The notes under the pieces are model-generated. The model had not been told where the DNA came from. It searched no databases and worked only from the letters and a program-made list of their open reading frames with translations. Of a stretch of DNA of 64,000 bases, positions 44,688 to 53,698 are shown piece after piece. The DNA comes from Acidobacteriota bacterium. GTDB lineage: Bacteria > Acidobacteriota > Terriglobia > Terriglobales > Acidobacteriaceae. The translations under genes and the position numbers were made by a program. Within the stretch, counting starts at the first letter, position 1. Every line of letters starts with the position of its first letter. The stretch is from NCBI GenBank assembly GCA_023410055.1, contig JAEYQK010000068.1, positions 103,853-167,852 of the forward strand. The letters are read 5' to 3'.

Positions 44688-46210
44688 CAGAACTGTGTAT
44701 AGGCAAATGCTTGTGGCACAGCCGCTCGGAAAAGGATTAAGTAGCTGGCTAACGCGTAGCCCGCGAACCGCAACTCGATCGGCAACCAGTCGAGCGCAGC
44801 CCGATCAGCATCAGCCGGCCCAGCTAGAACCCAGCTCAGAAGGCAAACGCCACCCACGACGAAGATCATTGAGTACAAGTCGGGCGATAATGCGTGGTTC
44901 AGATATGCCGCCGGAGTGAACAGTCTGGAGAACATGTACAAGCCGTCATGGAGCGTGTTGGCACGGAAAAATAGCCAACCCGCTGAGACAGCTGCAATGG
45001 TAAGAATGGTCGAAATCAAGTTGGAGAGTGTGCCGGACCAATTCAAGTCCAGTCGTCTGGATATCTGCTGCTCCCAGCGATGCAGAACCAGCAAGATGCC
45101 GTGGTACACCCCCCAGACCAAGAACAGAAGCGTTGCCCTATGCCAAATGCCGAAGACCACCATCGAGCAAAGCAGGGCGAATTGCCTCCACCATGTTTCA
45201 CGACGAACCGTGGCCAGCGGCAGAAAGACGTAATCGCGAATCCAGAACGACAGCGACATGTGCCATCGGGTCCAGAACTCGGAGATCGTGCTGGACAGAA
45301 AAGGCCTGTTAAAGTTCTCGACAAGCCGTATTCCAAATAGACGAGCAATGCCAATGACGATGTGAGTGTATCCCGCGAAATCTAGGAACAACTGCAATCC
45401 GTAGCCGAACGCCAGCACCCAAGTGTCGATCGCACTATCGCTCGTGCCTGCAAACGCAGCATTGAGCCCTTTGCCCTGATGAAGGCCGTTTGCCAGGAGA
45501 AGTGCCGCGGAAGTCATCAGCATTCCCAACCAGATCCGTTGGACACCATGGCGTACGTCGTCCCAGTTCCGTTGCGTTACCTGGCGAAACTGCGGGAGCA
45601 TGTCGCCTAGGCGGCATATTGGGCCGGACAGCACCGTCGGAGCGAACGTCATATACAGTGCGAATTCCAGCAATGTCGGATCGAGATCTTCTTCGCGATA
45701 CTGGTCAAATAAATAGCTCAGCCCTTGAAAGGTCCAGAACGAGATGCCGATGGGCATCACCAAGTGTGTCCAGGATGCCGACTGGTGCGAATGGACTAAA
45801 GCAGGAACGTACTTGTAGAGACTCAGAAGAGCGACGTTGAATCCGATACCGATCCACAATCGCGACGATGATGAATGGCTCCGAAGTTGAGCTCCCCAAA
45901 AGAAGTTGAAAAGCGTGCTGCCGCCCAGAACCATTAAAGCCGGGTACGATCCCCAACTCAAATACAGCAAGCAACTCGCAAAAAGCAGTAGAGCCTGCCG
46001 CAATACAACGCTGCGGACTTTGTCGTAAAGGGGGACGCAGACGAGTAATGCCAATAACAATTCCAATGCGCGCGATGGAGCCAACTTTTCCTCCAATATC
46101 GATCGACAAGCCCGATAACACTCAGTAGGCGTTGCAACCGGCGCTGCCTCGTCCACGGAAGTGATCGGCAGGCGCTTGGCGCGCGCGTCGATAGCAGTAC
46201 GAGATGCCAT
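44687..46210 (-). CDS. MBOAT-family O-acyltransferase
   Basis: About 507 residues with roughly ten or more membrane segments. MBOAT signatures are present: FWTRWHMSLSFWIRDYVFLPL and the catalytic-histidine region VVFGIWHRATLLFLVWGVYHG, as in AlgI/PatA/DltB. It should move an acyl group across the inner membrane to an acceptor outside. The first 50 residues are soluble and poorly conserved, so the start is uncertain: 46210 (ATG) or a GTG at 46255. It heads the operon of SGNH protein, acyl-AMP ligase and carrier protein. Confidence 0.88.
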   Translation of the reverse strand: MASRTAIDARAKRLPITSVDEAAPVATPTECYRACRSILEEKLAPSRALELLLALLVCVPLYDKVRSVVLRQALLLFASCLLYLSWGSYPALMVLGGSTLFNFFWGAQLRSHSSSSRLWIGIGFNVALLSLYKYVPALVHSHQSASWTHLVMPIGISFWTFQGLSYLFDQYREEDLDPTLLEFALYMTFAPTVLSGPICRLGDMLPQFRQVTQRNWDDVRHGVQRIWLGMLMTSAALLLANGLHQGKGLNAAFAGTSDSAIDTWVLAFGYGLQLFLDFAGYTHIVIGIARLFGIRLVENFNRPFLSSTISEFWTRWHMSLSFWIRDYVFLPLATVRRETWWRQFALLCSMVVFGIWHRATLLFLVWGVYHGILLVLHRWEQQISRRLDLNWSGTLSNLISTILTIAAVSAGWLFFRANTLHDGLYMFSRLFTPAAYLNHALSPDLYSMIFVVGGVCLLSWVLAGPADADRAALDWLPIELRFAGYALASYLILFRAAVPQAFAYTQF

Positions 46211-46444
46211 TCTTGAAAATCCAAGTTGCAGCACGACAGCGCCATCATGCGTCACTCCTTCCGTCGTTCCGGCCCCAACGCCCTGGATGTAATTTCGCGC
46301 CTCTTGAAGTGGGAGAGCATGGCTGCCTTACTCGAGGCGCAGTGCGAAGGAGGAATCTCCGGGGACCCGCCATCGCCTCTAACTACATGTGTAGCTGGCG
46401 CGCAAATGCAAATGAATCGATAATACCTGCGGCAGGAGGGTGCC

Positions 46445-46627
46445 ATGCAAGACGATGCTAAGAATCCGGAAACGCAGAAACCTGTCGCGGAGCACGTTGG
46501 CGAGGCGCATAGACTTTTGCAGGGACTTCGAGAGAAACTCGGCGACCATCCTGAACTGGAGCAGGCTATCGAACAACTCGAGATGGCCCTGAGTGTCTTG
46601 GCAGTGAAGACGGGCGGGATGCTGTGA
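46445..46627 (+). CDS. small acidic helical protein
   Basis: A 60-residue protein preceded by a strong AGGAGG site 5 bp before the ATG. The sequence HVGEAHRLLQGLREKLGDHPELEQAIEQLEMAL has the spacing of one or two amphipathic helices. No family is recognised. It is divergent from the MBOAT operon and followed by a clear terminator, so it probably forms its own short transcript. Confidence 0.6.
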   Translation: MQDDAKNPETQKPVAEHVGEAHRLLQGLREKLGDHPELEQAIEQLEMALSVLAVKTGGML

Positions 46628-46755
46628 ATTCAACTCTGAGCGCGATTACACATTCAAAGCCGCGCTTATCGTTGGCATAGAAACTATGTATTTCCGCTAA
46701 GAACAAACCGGGGCGATACTGCTTTTGGATAACCGCATTATCTCTCATCGCCTCA

Positions 46756-46792
46756 GAGCAGATTGTCATCCTCGACGATCTGCTCATTTTTT
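46756..46792 (+). terminator. intrinsic terminator
   Basis: A 12-bp stem (GAGCAGATTGTC / GACGATCTGCTC, one G-U pair) with a 6-nt loop, followed by ATTTTTT. It ends the transcript of the small gene at 46445-46627 or an unseen RNA in the 129-bp gap. Confidence 0.85.
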
Positions 46793-46822
46793 CGCTCGCT
46801 GCAAGCCAGATATAAAGGGTGC

Positions 46823-46849
46823 CCCATCCTTCGCGCAGCGAAGGGTGGG
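46823..46849. repeat. REP-like hairpin after accD
   Basis: 12-bp arms CCCATCCTTCGC / GCGAAGGGTGGG with a 3-nt loop (one G-U-type mismatch) lie right at the 3' end of accD. The form is REP-like; it may also act as a terminator. Confidence 0.55.
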
Positions 46850-46850
46850 T

Positions 46851-47705
46851 TTAGCTGCGCGGCATCATGAATTCGAACGCTCGCGCGATGTAGGCTTTCA
46901 GATCCTTGCGCGGGACCACTGCGTCGAGAAATCCCTTCTGGAGCAGGAACTCGCTGCGCTGGAAGCCTTCGGGCAGCTTGGTGCGGATGGTCTGCTCGAT
47001 AACGCGCGGGCCGGCGAACCCGATCAGCGCGCCGGGTTCGGCGATGATCAGGTCGCCCAACATGGCAAACGACGCCGTCGTGCCGCCGGTGGTCGGATCT
47101 GTGAGCAGTGCAATGTAGGGGACTTTCGCGTCATCCATGCGCGCGAGTGCGGCGCTGATTTTAGCGAGTTGCATCAGGCTGATTACGCCTTCCATCATGC
47201 GAGCGCCACCGGAGGCCGAGACGATGATCAGCGGGATTCTTTCTTGCGTTGCACGTTCAATGGCGCGGGTGATGCATTCGCCGACGACGGCTCCCATCGA
47301 TCCACCGATGAAGCTATATTCCATGGCGCTTATGATGACGGGCCGTCCGTTGATCAGTCCTCGTGCGTTAATGATTGCATCTTTCAGGCCGGTTTCGGCC
47401 TTCGTCTTCTTCAACCGCGCAGCATAGGGCTTCAGATCGGAAAAGTGCAGCGGATCAGTTGACGACAGTCTCGCGTCGTCCTCATAGACCGTGTATTCGC
47501 CGTTGTCGAACAGTTGCGCCAGACGAGTGCGCGCATCGATTCGGAAGTGGCTGTCACAGTTGGGACAAACGCTGAGATTGGCGTCAAGTTCCTTCTTCCA
47601 GATGACTTTGCGACATGCGTCACACTTGACCCACAGCCCTTCGGTCTTGACCTTGCGCTCTCCTGACGTATCGAGTTCCGTGTTCTCTCGTTTGAACCAG
47701 GTCAT
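46851..47705 (-). CDS. accD: acetyl-CoA carboxylase carboxyltransferase subunit beta
   Basis: A 284-residue protein that, with AccA, transfers carboxyl from biotin to acetyl-CoA to make malonyl-CoA, the first step of fatty-acid synthesis. The N-terminal zinc ribbon has Cys28, Cys31, Cys47 and Cys50 (CDAC, CPNC). The crotonase-like domain contains YSFIGGSMGAVVGE, SASGGARMMEG and GGTTASFAMLGD. The ATG at 47705 follows GAGAGG. AccA is not in the window; accC-like and carrier genes are at 57728-59778, far from here. Confidence 0.95.
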   Translation of the reverse strand: MTWFKRENTELDTSGERKVKTEGLWVKCDACRKVIWKKELDANLSVCPNCDSHFRIDARTRLAQLFDNGEYTVYEDDARLSSTDPLHFSDLKPYAARLKKTKAETGLKDAIINARGLINGRPVIISAMEYSFIGGSMGAVVGECITRAIERATQERIPLIIVSASGGARMMEGVISLMQLAKISAALARMDDAKVPYIALLTDPTTGGTTASFAMLGDLIIAEPGALIGFAGPRVIEQTIRTKLPEGFQRSEFLLQKGFLDAVVPRKDLKAYIARAFEFMMPRS

Positions 47706-48010
47706 CGAATGGAAATCCTCTCTGTCCCGCAGAAGAGACGGGCAGGCATGACTCGCCGGGCCATCCCCATGCCGACGCGGGCCGAAGGACAATTGTGGAG
47801 TTTCAAAAGCATTGCGTCAAGAAAGCAACGGAACGCCAGCTCTCGCGATGTCTGACCCCACCGCAGGGTCTGAATTCCTGAAACGGGAAGCGCATTCATC
47901 TGGAAACGGTGGTTGTTGGTCACTGTTTGAAAGCAACGGCATCCATTGAAGCAGGCGAGCCAATCATGCTCCCCCAGGCTTTTATGGCGCGCCGCGCGAA
48001 TGGGGGTACT

Positions 48011-48493
48011 ATGTCAGGTTCCTCGATCAATGCTGAGAGGTCCTGGCTAACAACGGCCAGTGAGCGCGCTGTAATTGGTGTAGCTGCGGCAACCGGCGCA
48101 GTCGTTTTCATTGCGATCAGCCTCGCCGATTGGCTCCTGTACACTGCCGGTCTGAGCCCGTTTGGAATCATGCTGATTGGGGCGGCGCTAGCCGGTGTTC
48201 TTGCGTTTACGGTCACCTACCGCATCCTCAATAACTGGCACGAACGGCGAGAAACGGTCCGCCGCGAACTCCAGATCATAGGCGACACCAACCATCACAT
48301 TCGAAATGCGCTCGAACTGATTCAGTTGTCAGCCCAGACCACCCATGACCAGCAGGTCATTCAGCAGATCTCCATTGCGGTGGATAGAATCCAGTGGGTG
48401 CTACGCGAACTATTGGGGGAACAAACATTCTGCGCGCGCGGCGGGAACAGCCAATCCGAAAAAGAGAATCCGCGGAAAAAGACAATTGGCTGA
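48011..48493 (+). CDS. small membrane protein with HisKA-like helix
   Basis: About 160 residues starting MSGSSINAERSW. Two membrane segments (about residues 21-42 and 50-72) are followed by a cytoplasmic helix NWHERRETVRRELQIIGDTNHHIRNALELIQLSAQTTHD, in which NHHIRNALELI resembles the phospho-acceptor helix of histidine kinases. No ATPase domain follows. It may be a scaffold or phosphotransfer partner, or a broken kinase. Upstream in-frame starts exist to 47909, but a GGGGG site favours 48011. Confidence 0.55.
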   Translation: MSGSSINAERSWLTTASERAVIGVAAATGAVVFIAISLADWLLYTAGLSPFGIMLIGAALAGVLAFTVTYRILNNWHERRETVRRELQIIGDTNHHIRNALELIQLSAQTTHDQQVIQQISIAVDRIQWVLRELLGEQTFCARGGNSQSEKENPRKKTIG

Positions 48494-48603
48494 TACAGGA
48501 AAACCAGCGAGAGTGCCAACAGAGATCAGCAATCAGTTCGGAATGAGACTTTTGTTTCCCGAATTGCCTTCCGGAGGCGATACTGGTTATTACCTCCGCG
48601 AAC

Positions 48604-49983
48604 ATGTCACTAGAATTTCAACTCGAAGCTACCTCGGCCAAAGCTCGCGCCGCAACCATACGCACTCCGCATGGAGAGATACAGACCCCGGTGTTCATGC
48701 CGGTGGGCACGGTGGCGAACGTCAAAGCCGTGCCTCAGCACACTCTGGAAGAGCTGGGCGTCAACATTCTGCTCAGCAACACCTACCATCTCTATCTGAG
48801 ACCGGGGGCCGAGCAGATTCGCAAGCTGGGTGGCCTACACCGCTTCATGTCCTGGGATCGCAGCATTCTGACCGACTCCGGCGGATTCCAGGTCTTCAGC
48901 CTTTCGTCATTGCGCAAACTTAGCGAACAGGGCGTGGAGTTTCGTTCGCATCTCGACGGATCTCTGCACTTCCTCTCGCCCGAGACGGCAATTGAAGCTG
49001 AGATTGCCCTCGGTGCAGACATCATCATGGCGTTTGACGAATGCACGGAGTACCCTGCGGAGCGTTCGCGAGCGCAGGAATCGATGGAACTCACCCTGCG
49101 CTGGGCGAAGAGGAGCAAGGAGTACTTCGAGGCGCACAAGCACGAAGTGGCGTGGAATCGGGTGATCGGGCGATCGGGTGATCGGGTGATCGAAGAAGAT
49201 CGGGCCATCTCGTCATCGGGCCATCGGGCCATCGAAAATACAGAGATCCTTCGTTGCGCTCAGGATGACAACGATTCAAGACGTGCTCAGGATGACGGCG
49301 GTTCAAGTTGCGCTCAGGGTGACAAGGCATCAGGTTCTGGGGTTTCAATGGCCAGATGGCCAGATGGCCCGATGGCTAGATTCCAGGATTCTGCTCGCAT
49401 CCACCGCCTTGAGTTGTTCGAGGGCAAGACGCAGGCGCTGTTCGGCATCGTGCAGGGCGGCATGTATAAAGACCTGCGAAAAGAGTCGGCGGAGCGGTTG
49501 GTTGACATGGACCTGCCGGGGTATGCGATCGGTGGCTTAAGCGTCGGCGAGCCGCGAGAGGTGACTTGGGAGATTGTAAGTGAGACCCTGTCGTACCTTC
49601 CCAAAGACAAACCACGCTATGTGATGGGAGTGGGCACTCCGGACGAGATTATTCAATACGCAAAGCTCGGAGTCGACATGATGGATTGTGTGATGCCGAC
49701 CAGAGCGGCGCGTCATGGTCTGCTGTTTACGTCTGAGGGCAGAATTAACATCAAAGCGGCAAAATACGCCGAAGATCAAGGGCCATTGGACCCGAGTTGT
49801 TCCTGTCGCGTCTGTACGCGATATTCCCGCGCATATCTAAGGCATTTGTATTCGTCCAATGAGGTACTTGCGCAGATCTTGAACACCATGCACAACGTGG
49901 CTTACTACCTTGACACTATGAGGAGGGTACGGCAAACTATACTCCTCGGGGAATCTGAAACTAGTATGAGCGGCGCGCGTTAA
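48604..49983 (+). CDS. tgt: queuine tRNA-ribosyltransferase with in-frame repeat insertion
   Basis: A 459-residue Tgt, about 75 residues longer than usual (around 380). It exchanges the anticodon guanine of tRNAs for preQ1. Catalytic features are intact: ILTDSGGFQVFSL, FGIVQGGMYKDLR, GYAIGGLSVGEP, DMMDCVMPTRAARHG and the zinc site CSCRVC...H. Residues about 185-260 (MVIGRSGDRVIEEDRAISS-like to MARWPDGPMARF) are encoded by short DNA repeats at 49157-49385 and lie between two conserved helices. The rest aligns with the family, so the protein may still work. yajC, secD and secF follow, as in many genomes. Confidence 0.92.
   Translation: MSLEFQLEATSAKARAATIRTPHGEIQTPVFMPVGTVANVKAVPQHTLEELGVNILLSNTYHLYLRPGAEQIRKLGGLHRFMSWDRSILTDSGGFQVFSLSSLRKLSEQGVEFRSHLDGSLHFLSPETAIEAEIALGADIIMAFDECTEYPAERSRAQESMELTLRWAKRSKEYFEAHKHEVAWNRVIGRSGDRVIEEDRAISSSGHRAIENTEILRCAQDDNDSRRAQDDGGSSCAQGDKASGSGVSMARWPDGPMARFQDSARIHRLELFEGKTQALFGIVQGGMYKDLRKESAERLVDMDLPGYAIGGLSVGEPREVTWEIVSETLSYLPKDKPRYVMGVGTPDEIIQYAKLGVDMMDCVMPTRAARHGLLFTSEGRINIKAAKYAEDQGPLDPSCSCRVCTRYSRAYLRHLYSSNEVLAQILNTMHNVAYYLDTMRRVRQTILLGESETSMSGAR
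49157..49385. repeat. composite short-repeat insertion inside tgt
   Basis: Three blocks. 49157-49236: an 8-bp tandem array of ATCGGGTG/ATCGGGCC-type units. 49245-49325: three copies of GCTCAGGATGAC-like words. 49349-49380: an 8-bp array ATGGCCAG/ATGGCCCG, which is the reverse complement of the first block. Total length is in frame with tgt and free of stops. Confidence 0.8.
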
Positions 49984-50224
49984 TTGGCGCCGACTTGTTT
50001 TCGTTACGTAAGGCGATTTGCGGAGATTTCCAGTCCGGGAAGCAGCGCGACAGACGCAGCTCAAGTGGACTCGTAGTAGGATGCTATTTCGGCTATAAAT
50101 GAATTTGTTCTCCTGAGCACCCGCAGATAGGGAAAGACCCGGTCCAGCCAAGTTGTTTCCCAGCGGCGCAGAAGAGATGGGAAGTTCCGGCGACATGTTC
50201 GCGTGAGGTGGAACTTTGTACGAA

Positions 50225-50569
50225 ATGATGACTATAGGTTCGCAGCAGTCCGGGTTATTTGTTTTCGCGCAGGGTGCGGGTGGATTAGGCTCCATCGGCG
50301 CGATTGCCCCATTAATTCTTATCTTCGTGGTTTTTTACTTCCTGTTGATCCTCCCCCAGCAACGCCGCCAGAAGAAATGGCAGAAGATGCTGACCGAGTT
50401 GAAGACGGGAGACCGCGTGATCACGAGCGGTGGTATCCGCGGGACTGTTATCGCGCTACGGGACGACTACGTTCATCTTCGTGTGGCCCCCGATAATTTG
50501 AAACTGGAAATTGCACGCAGCGCGATCGCGCAGGTTGCGCCGCCGGAAGGTGAAGTCGTTAGCAAGTAG
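50225..50569 (+). CDS. yajC: preprotein translocase subunit YajC
   Basis: About 114 residues with a single N-terminal membrane segment (IGAIAPLILIFVVFYFLLIL) followed by the YajC motif PQQRRQKKWQKMLTELKTGDRVITSGGIRGTV. It joins SecD and SecF in the SecDF-YajC complex that helps export with proton motive force. tgt is upstream and secD is 111 bp downstream, a conserved order. The ATG at 50225 is used; a TTG at 50216 has a closer GAGGTGG ribosome site and could be the real start. Confidence 0.92.
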   Translation: MMTIGSQQSGLFVFAQGAGGLGSIGAIAPLILIFVVFYFLLILPQQRRQKKWQKMLTELKTGDRVITSGGIRGTVIALRDDYVHLRVAPDNLKLEIARSAIAQVAPPEGEVVSK

Positions 50570-50574
50570 CGAGC

Positions 50575-50675
50575 GAGTCACTGAGTCACTGAGTCAGTGA
50601 ATCGCTGGTCGAGAAAGACCGAATTTGGATTTGGCAAGTTGAGCCGCTGATTCAGTGACTCATTGGCCGTGGGTT
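50575..50675. repeat. simple repeat between yajC and secD
   Basis: Copies of GAGTCACTGAGTCA and GATTCAGTGACTCATT occur in direct and inverted order in the spacer. No gene is visible. It belongs to the same class of short-word repeats seen elsewhere in the window. Confidence 0.55.
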
Positions 50676-50680
50676 TATCA

Positions 50681-52330
50681 ATGAAGAAGAATCTGCTCTG
50701 GAAAACACTACTGATCTTAGGCGTGCTGATCATTTTCGTGGTCGGCATTCTGCTGGGTGGTCCCGATGATTGGGGCAAGAACTGGACCGTACTGACTCAG
50801 CAAGGCGTCAAGGCCGCTCTGCAAAACAGCATCCATCTGGGCCTTGACCTCAGGGGCGGCACCCACCTCATTCTGCAGGTGCAGGTCAATGATGCCGTGA
50901 ATGCGGACTCGGACCGCGCCATCGAGCGCTTGAAAGAGGACTTCCGCAAGAACAACGTCACCTACGCCGAGATCACCAAGCCCGACGCGCAGACCAATCC
51001 TGACCGCATTGTCATCAAGGGGCTGGATGCGAATTCTCAGGGCGACGCGAAGCGCGTCATCACTGACGATCTGCCTGAATACGATATCTCGTCCTCAGGC
51101 GACTCCTTCGTGCTGAACATGAAGCCTCAGATTCTGTCGCAGATGAAGGATCGCGCCACCACTCAGGCGATCGAGACCATCCGCAATCGTATTGATGCTC
51201 TCGGTGTCAGCGAGCCCGTCATTGAAGAGCACGGTCTCGGCCAGTACCAGATTCTTGTGCAACTGCCCGGCGTAGACGATCCGACCCGCGTGAAGGACAT
51301 TATTAAGTCCACTGCCATGCTTGAAATTCGGCAGTCCTTGGGCGGACCCTATGCGTCCGAAGCAGCGGCCTACCAGGCGAACGGCGGGACGATTCCGCCG
51401 GATGCCACTCTGATGAAAGCCGGATCGCTAATGCTGCGTCGAACCAATCGCTCTGCGAGCGACGGCGACGAGTACTATCTGATCAGCCGCTCTTCCGCGG
51501 TCACCGGCCGCGATCTGCGTGACGCGCAGATGACGCGCGACGAGAACAATCGTCCCGCCATTAAGTTCAGCCTGACGGGCGAGGGCGGAAAGCGGTTCGG
51601 TTCCTTCACTGGCTCCCACATCAACGACGCTCTTGCGGTCGTTCTCGACAACAAGGTCGAGTCGGTCGCCAATATTCAAGAGCAGATTCGCGATGAAGGC
51701 CGCATCACCGGTAACTTCAGCGAGCAGGAAGCGAAAGACCTGGCAATGGTCCTTCGTTCGGGCGCGCTGCCGGCCGGAATCAGGTACCTGGAAGAGCGCA
51801 CGGTCGGACCGTCGCTCGGTGCTGATTCGATCCGCGCGGGTGTTCGAGCCGCGGTCATCGGCTTGGTCGCTGTGCTGCTGTTCATGCTCGTCTACTACAA
51901 GGGTGCCGGGATCAATGCCGACTTGGCGTTGATATTCAACCTGATCATCCTCCTTGGATTCCTCGGTTTCAGTGGAGCAACACTGACGCTGCCCGGTATC
52001 GCCGGACTGATCCTTACGGTCGGTATGGGCGTGGACTCCAACGTACTGATATTTGAGCGCATAAGAGAAGAGTTGCGCGCAGGCAAGACGCCGGCCATGG
52101 CGGTGGAACAGGGATTCAGCCACGCGTGGATCACCATCGTTGATACGCACGTGACGACGATCGTTTCGGCCGTCATTCTGTTCGTCTTCGGCACCGGTCC
52201 GGTAAAGGGATTCGCGGTTACGCTGACCTTCGGTCTGCTCGCGAACCTGTTCACGGCTGTGTATGCCAGCCGCGTCATCTTCGATTTCAACCTCGGCCGC
52301 CATCAGCGGGGCGAGGCGTTGAGCATTTAG
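50681..52330 (+). CDS. secD: protein translocase subunit SecD
   Basis: A 549-residue inner-membrane protein with six membrane helices and a large periplasmic domain. Signatures are LGLDLRGGTHLILQVQV after the first helix and, in the C-terminal membrane part, LPGIAGLILTVGMGVDSNVLIFERIREELRAG. With SecF and YajC it uses proton flow to pull proteins through the SecYEG channel. The ATG at 50681 gives the family's N-terminus MKKNLLWKTLLILGV. secF follows after a hairpin-containing spacer. Confidence 0.96.
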   Translation: MKKNLLWKTLLILGVLIIFVVGILLGGPDDWGKNWTVLTQQGVKAALQNSIHLGLDLRGGTHLILQVQVNDAVNADSDRAIERLKEDFRKNNVTYAEITKPDAQTNPDRIVIKGLDANSQGDAKRVITDDLPEYDISSSGDSFVLNMKPQILSQMKDRATTQAIETIRNRIDALGVSEPVIEEHGLGQYQILVQLPGVDDPTRVKDIIKSTAMLEIRQSLGGPYASEAAAYQANGGTIPPDATLMKAGSLMLRRTNRSASDGDEYYLISRSSAVTGRDLRDAQMTRDENNRPAIKFSLTGEGGKRFGSFTGSHINDALAVVLDNKVESVANIQEQIRDEGRITGNFSEQEAKDLAMVLRSGALPAGIRYLEERTVGPSLGADSIRAGVRAAVIGLVAVLLFMLVYYKGAGINADLALIFNLIILLGFLGFSGATLTLPGIAGLILTVGMGVDSNVLIFERIREELRAGKTPAMAVEQGFSHAWITIVDTHVTTIVSAVILFVFGTGPVKGFAVTLTFGLLANLFTAVYASRVIFDFNLGRHQRGEALSI

Positions 52331-52347
52331 TCGTCAGTCGGTCGGTG

Positions 52348-52378
52348 GCCCACATAAGCCGGGTTTGCTTGTGTGGGC
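52348..52378. repeat. REP-like hairpin between secD and secF
   Basis: Arms GCCCACATAAGC / GCTTGTGTGGGC around the 7-nt loop CGGGTTT, one G-U-compatible mismatch. The design (7-nt loop ending TT, CCCA...AAGC arm) matches the three hairpins at 7324-7487. Confidence 0.65.
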
Positions 52379-52495
52379 TCGCAAGAAAAAGATCGGTTAA
52401 TTTTCGAGTTCCTTGGAACAAAAAGCCCGTGCCCGGTGTCAATGGTAATATCCGCCAGAGACAATCAGGGACAGGGCAAGACAAGAGGCCGCGAA

Positions 52496-53698
52496 GTGGA
52501 GTTATTTCGCAATCCCAACATTCAGTTCTTGAAATACAAGTGGTATTTCCTCGCCTTGTCGCTGGTGTTTAGCGTCGCGGGAATACTGTCGATGCTTTTC
52601 TGGCGTGGCGTCCCTCTCGGCGTGGACTTCCGTGGCGGCACGATTGTCACCATCAAGTTCGTTCAGACGCCTAACGAGCCCCAGATTCGCGCTGCCCTCG
52701 ACAAAGTGGGGCTGAACAATGCGAAAATCCAACGGCTCTACGGAAAAGAAGTTGAAAACGAAGTTCTGATTTCGCTCGAGCAGAAAGAAACAAGCGAACT
52801 CTCCCTCGATGCCGGCAAGAACCAGATTGTCAAGGCCCTCGAAACGAATGTGCCTGAAGGCAAGCAGGACCTGAACAATGCCGGAAAGCCGACCCTCACC
52901 GATTACCTCGTGAGCAAGGATCCCCTGCATGTGGGACTTGATGCTGCACAGCAGTATCAGCAAATCGCGCAGACGATCGTGAACGAGCGCGACAAGGTGC
53001 ATGGCGGCGTCCTGACCTCCATCGGCCAGTTGAACGGAGCTGTTCCGGCCCCGGTCGTCTCGCAGCTTGAGCAGGACTTCTACCTGTCCGGCTTCGGCGT
53101 GCGCAACGTCGAAATCGTTGGGCCGCAGGTAGGAAAGCAGTTGCAGAAACAGGCGTGGCTGGCCATCCTGTACTCGGTAGGGGGAATGCTCGTCTACCTC
53201 TGGTTCCGCTTCGAGTTGATCTACGGTGTTGCCGCAGTTGTCGCCTGCATGCACGACACTCTGATCACCGTCGGAATGTTCTCCTTGTTCAACAAGGAAA
53301 TTTCGCTTACCGTAATCGCGGCAATCTTGACTCTTGTTGGCTATTCGATGAACGACACCATCGTCGTCTTCGACCGCATCCGCGAAAACCTCAAGCTATG
53401 GCGCCGAGAGGGACTCGCGACGATTGTCGACAAGAGCATCAACCAGACGCTGAGCCGAACCGTGTTGACCTCGGGATTGACCTTCCTGACGGTGCTTTCG
53501 CTCTTCCTCTTCGGCGGCGAAGTTCTGCACGGGTTCTCCTTTGCGCTGGTGATCGGAATCTTGATTGGCACATATTCGTCAATCTTCGTGGCTGCTCCGA
53601 TGTTGGTCGCCTATCAGGATTGGCGCGGAGACAAGCAGCGACTGGCTGCGGCGACGGTTGAAACATCGCGCAAAGAAAAAGTTCGGGCTAAGGTGTAA
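52496..53698 (+). CDS. secF: protein translocase subunit SecF
   Basis: A 400-residue membrane protein with six helices. The first periplasmic segment starts PLGVDFRGGTIVTIKF, and the C-terminal part contains LTLVGYSMNDTIVVFDRIRENLKL, the SecF counterpart of the SecD motif. The likely start is a GTG at 52496, preceded by AGAGG; this gives the expected N-terminus ending in NPNIQFLKYKW before the first helix. An upstream extension in frame is low-complexity and not family-like. Confidence 0.94.
   Translation: MELFRNPNIQFLKYKWYFLALSLVFSVAGILSMLFWRGVPLGVDFRGGTIVTIKFVQTPNEPQIRAALDKVGLNNAKIQRLYGKEVENEVLISLEQKETSELSLDAGKNQIVKALETNVPEGKQDLNNAGKPTLTDYLVSKDPLHVGLDAAQQYQQIAQTIVNERDKVHGGVLTSIGQLNGAVPAPVVSQLEQDFYLSGFGVRNVEIVGPQVGKQLQKQAWLAILYSVGGMLVYLWFRFELIYGVAAVVACMHDTLITVGMFSLFNKEISLTVIAAILTLVGYSMNDTIVVFDRIRENLKLWRREGLATIVDKSINQTLSRTVLTSGLTFLTVLSLFLFGGEVLHGFSFALVIGILIGTYSSIFVAAPMLVAYQDWRGDKQRLAAATVETSRKEKVRAKV

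Noticed and set aside
49157..49385. Repeat array considered as a CRISPR.
   Set aside because: Units are only 8 bp and there are no spacers; it is translated inside tgt.
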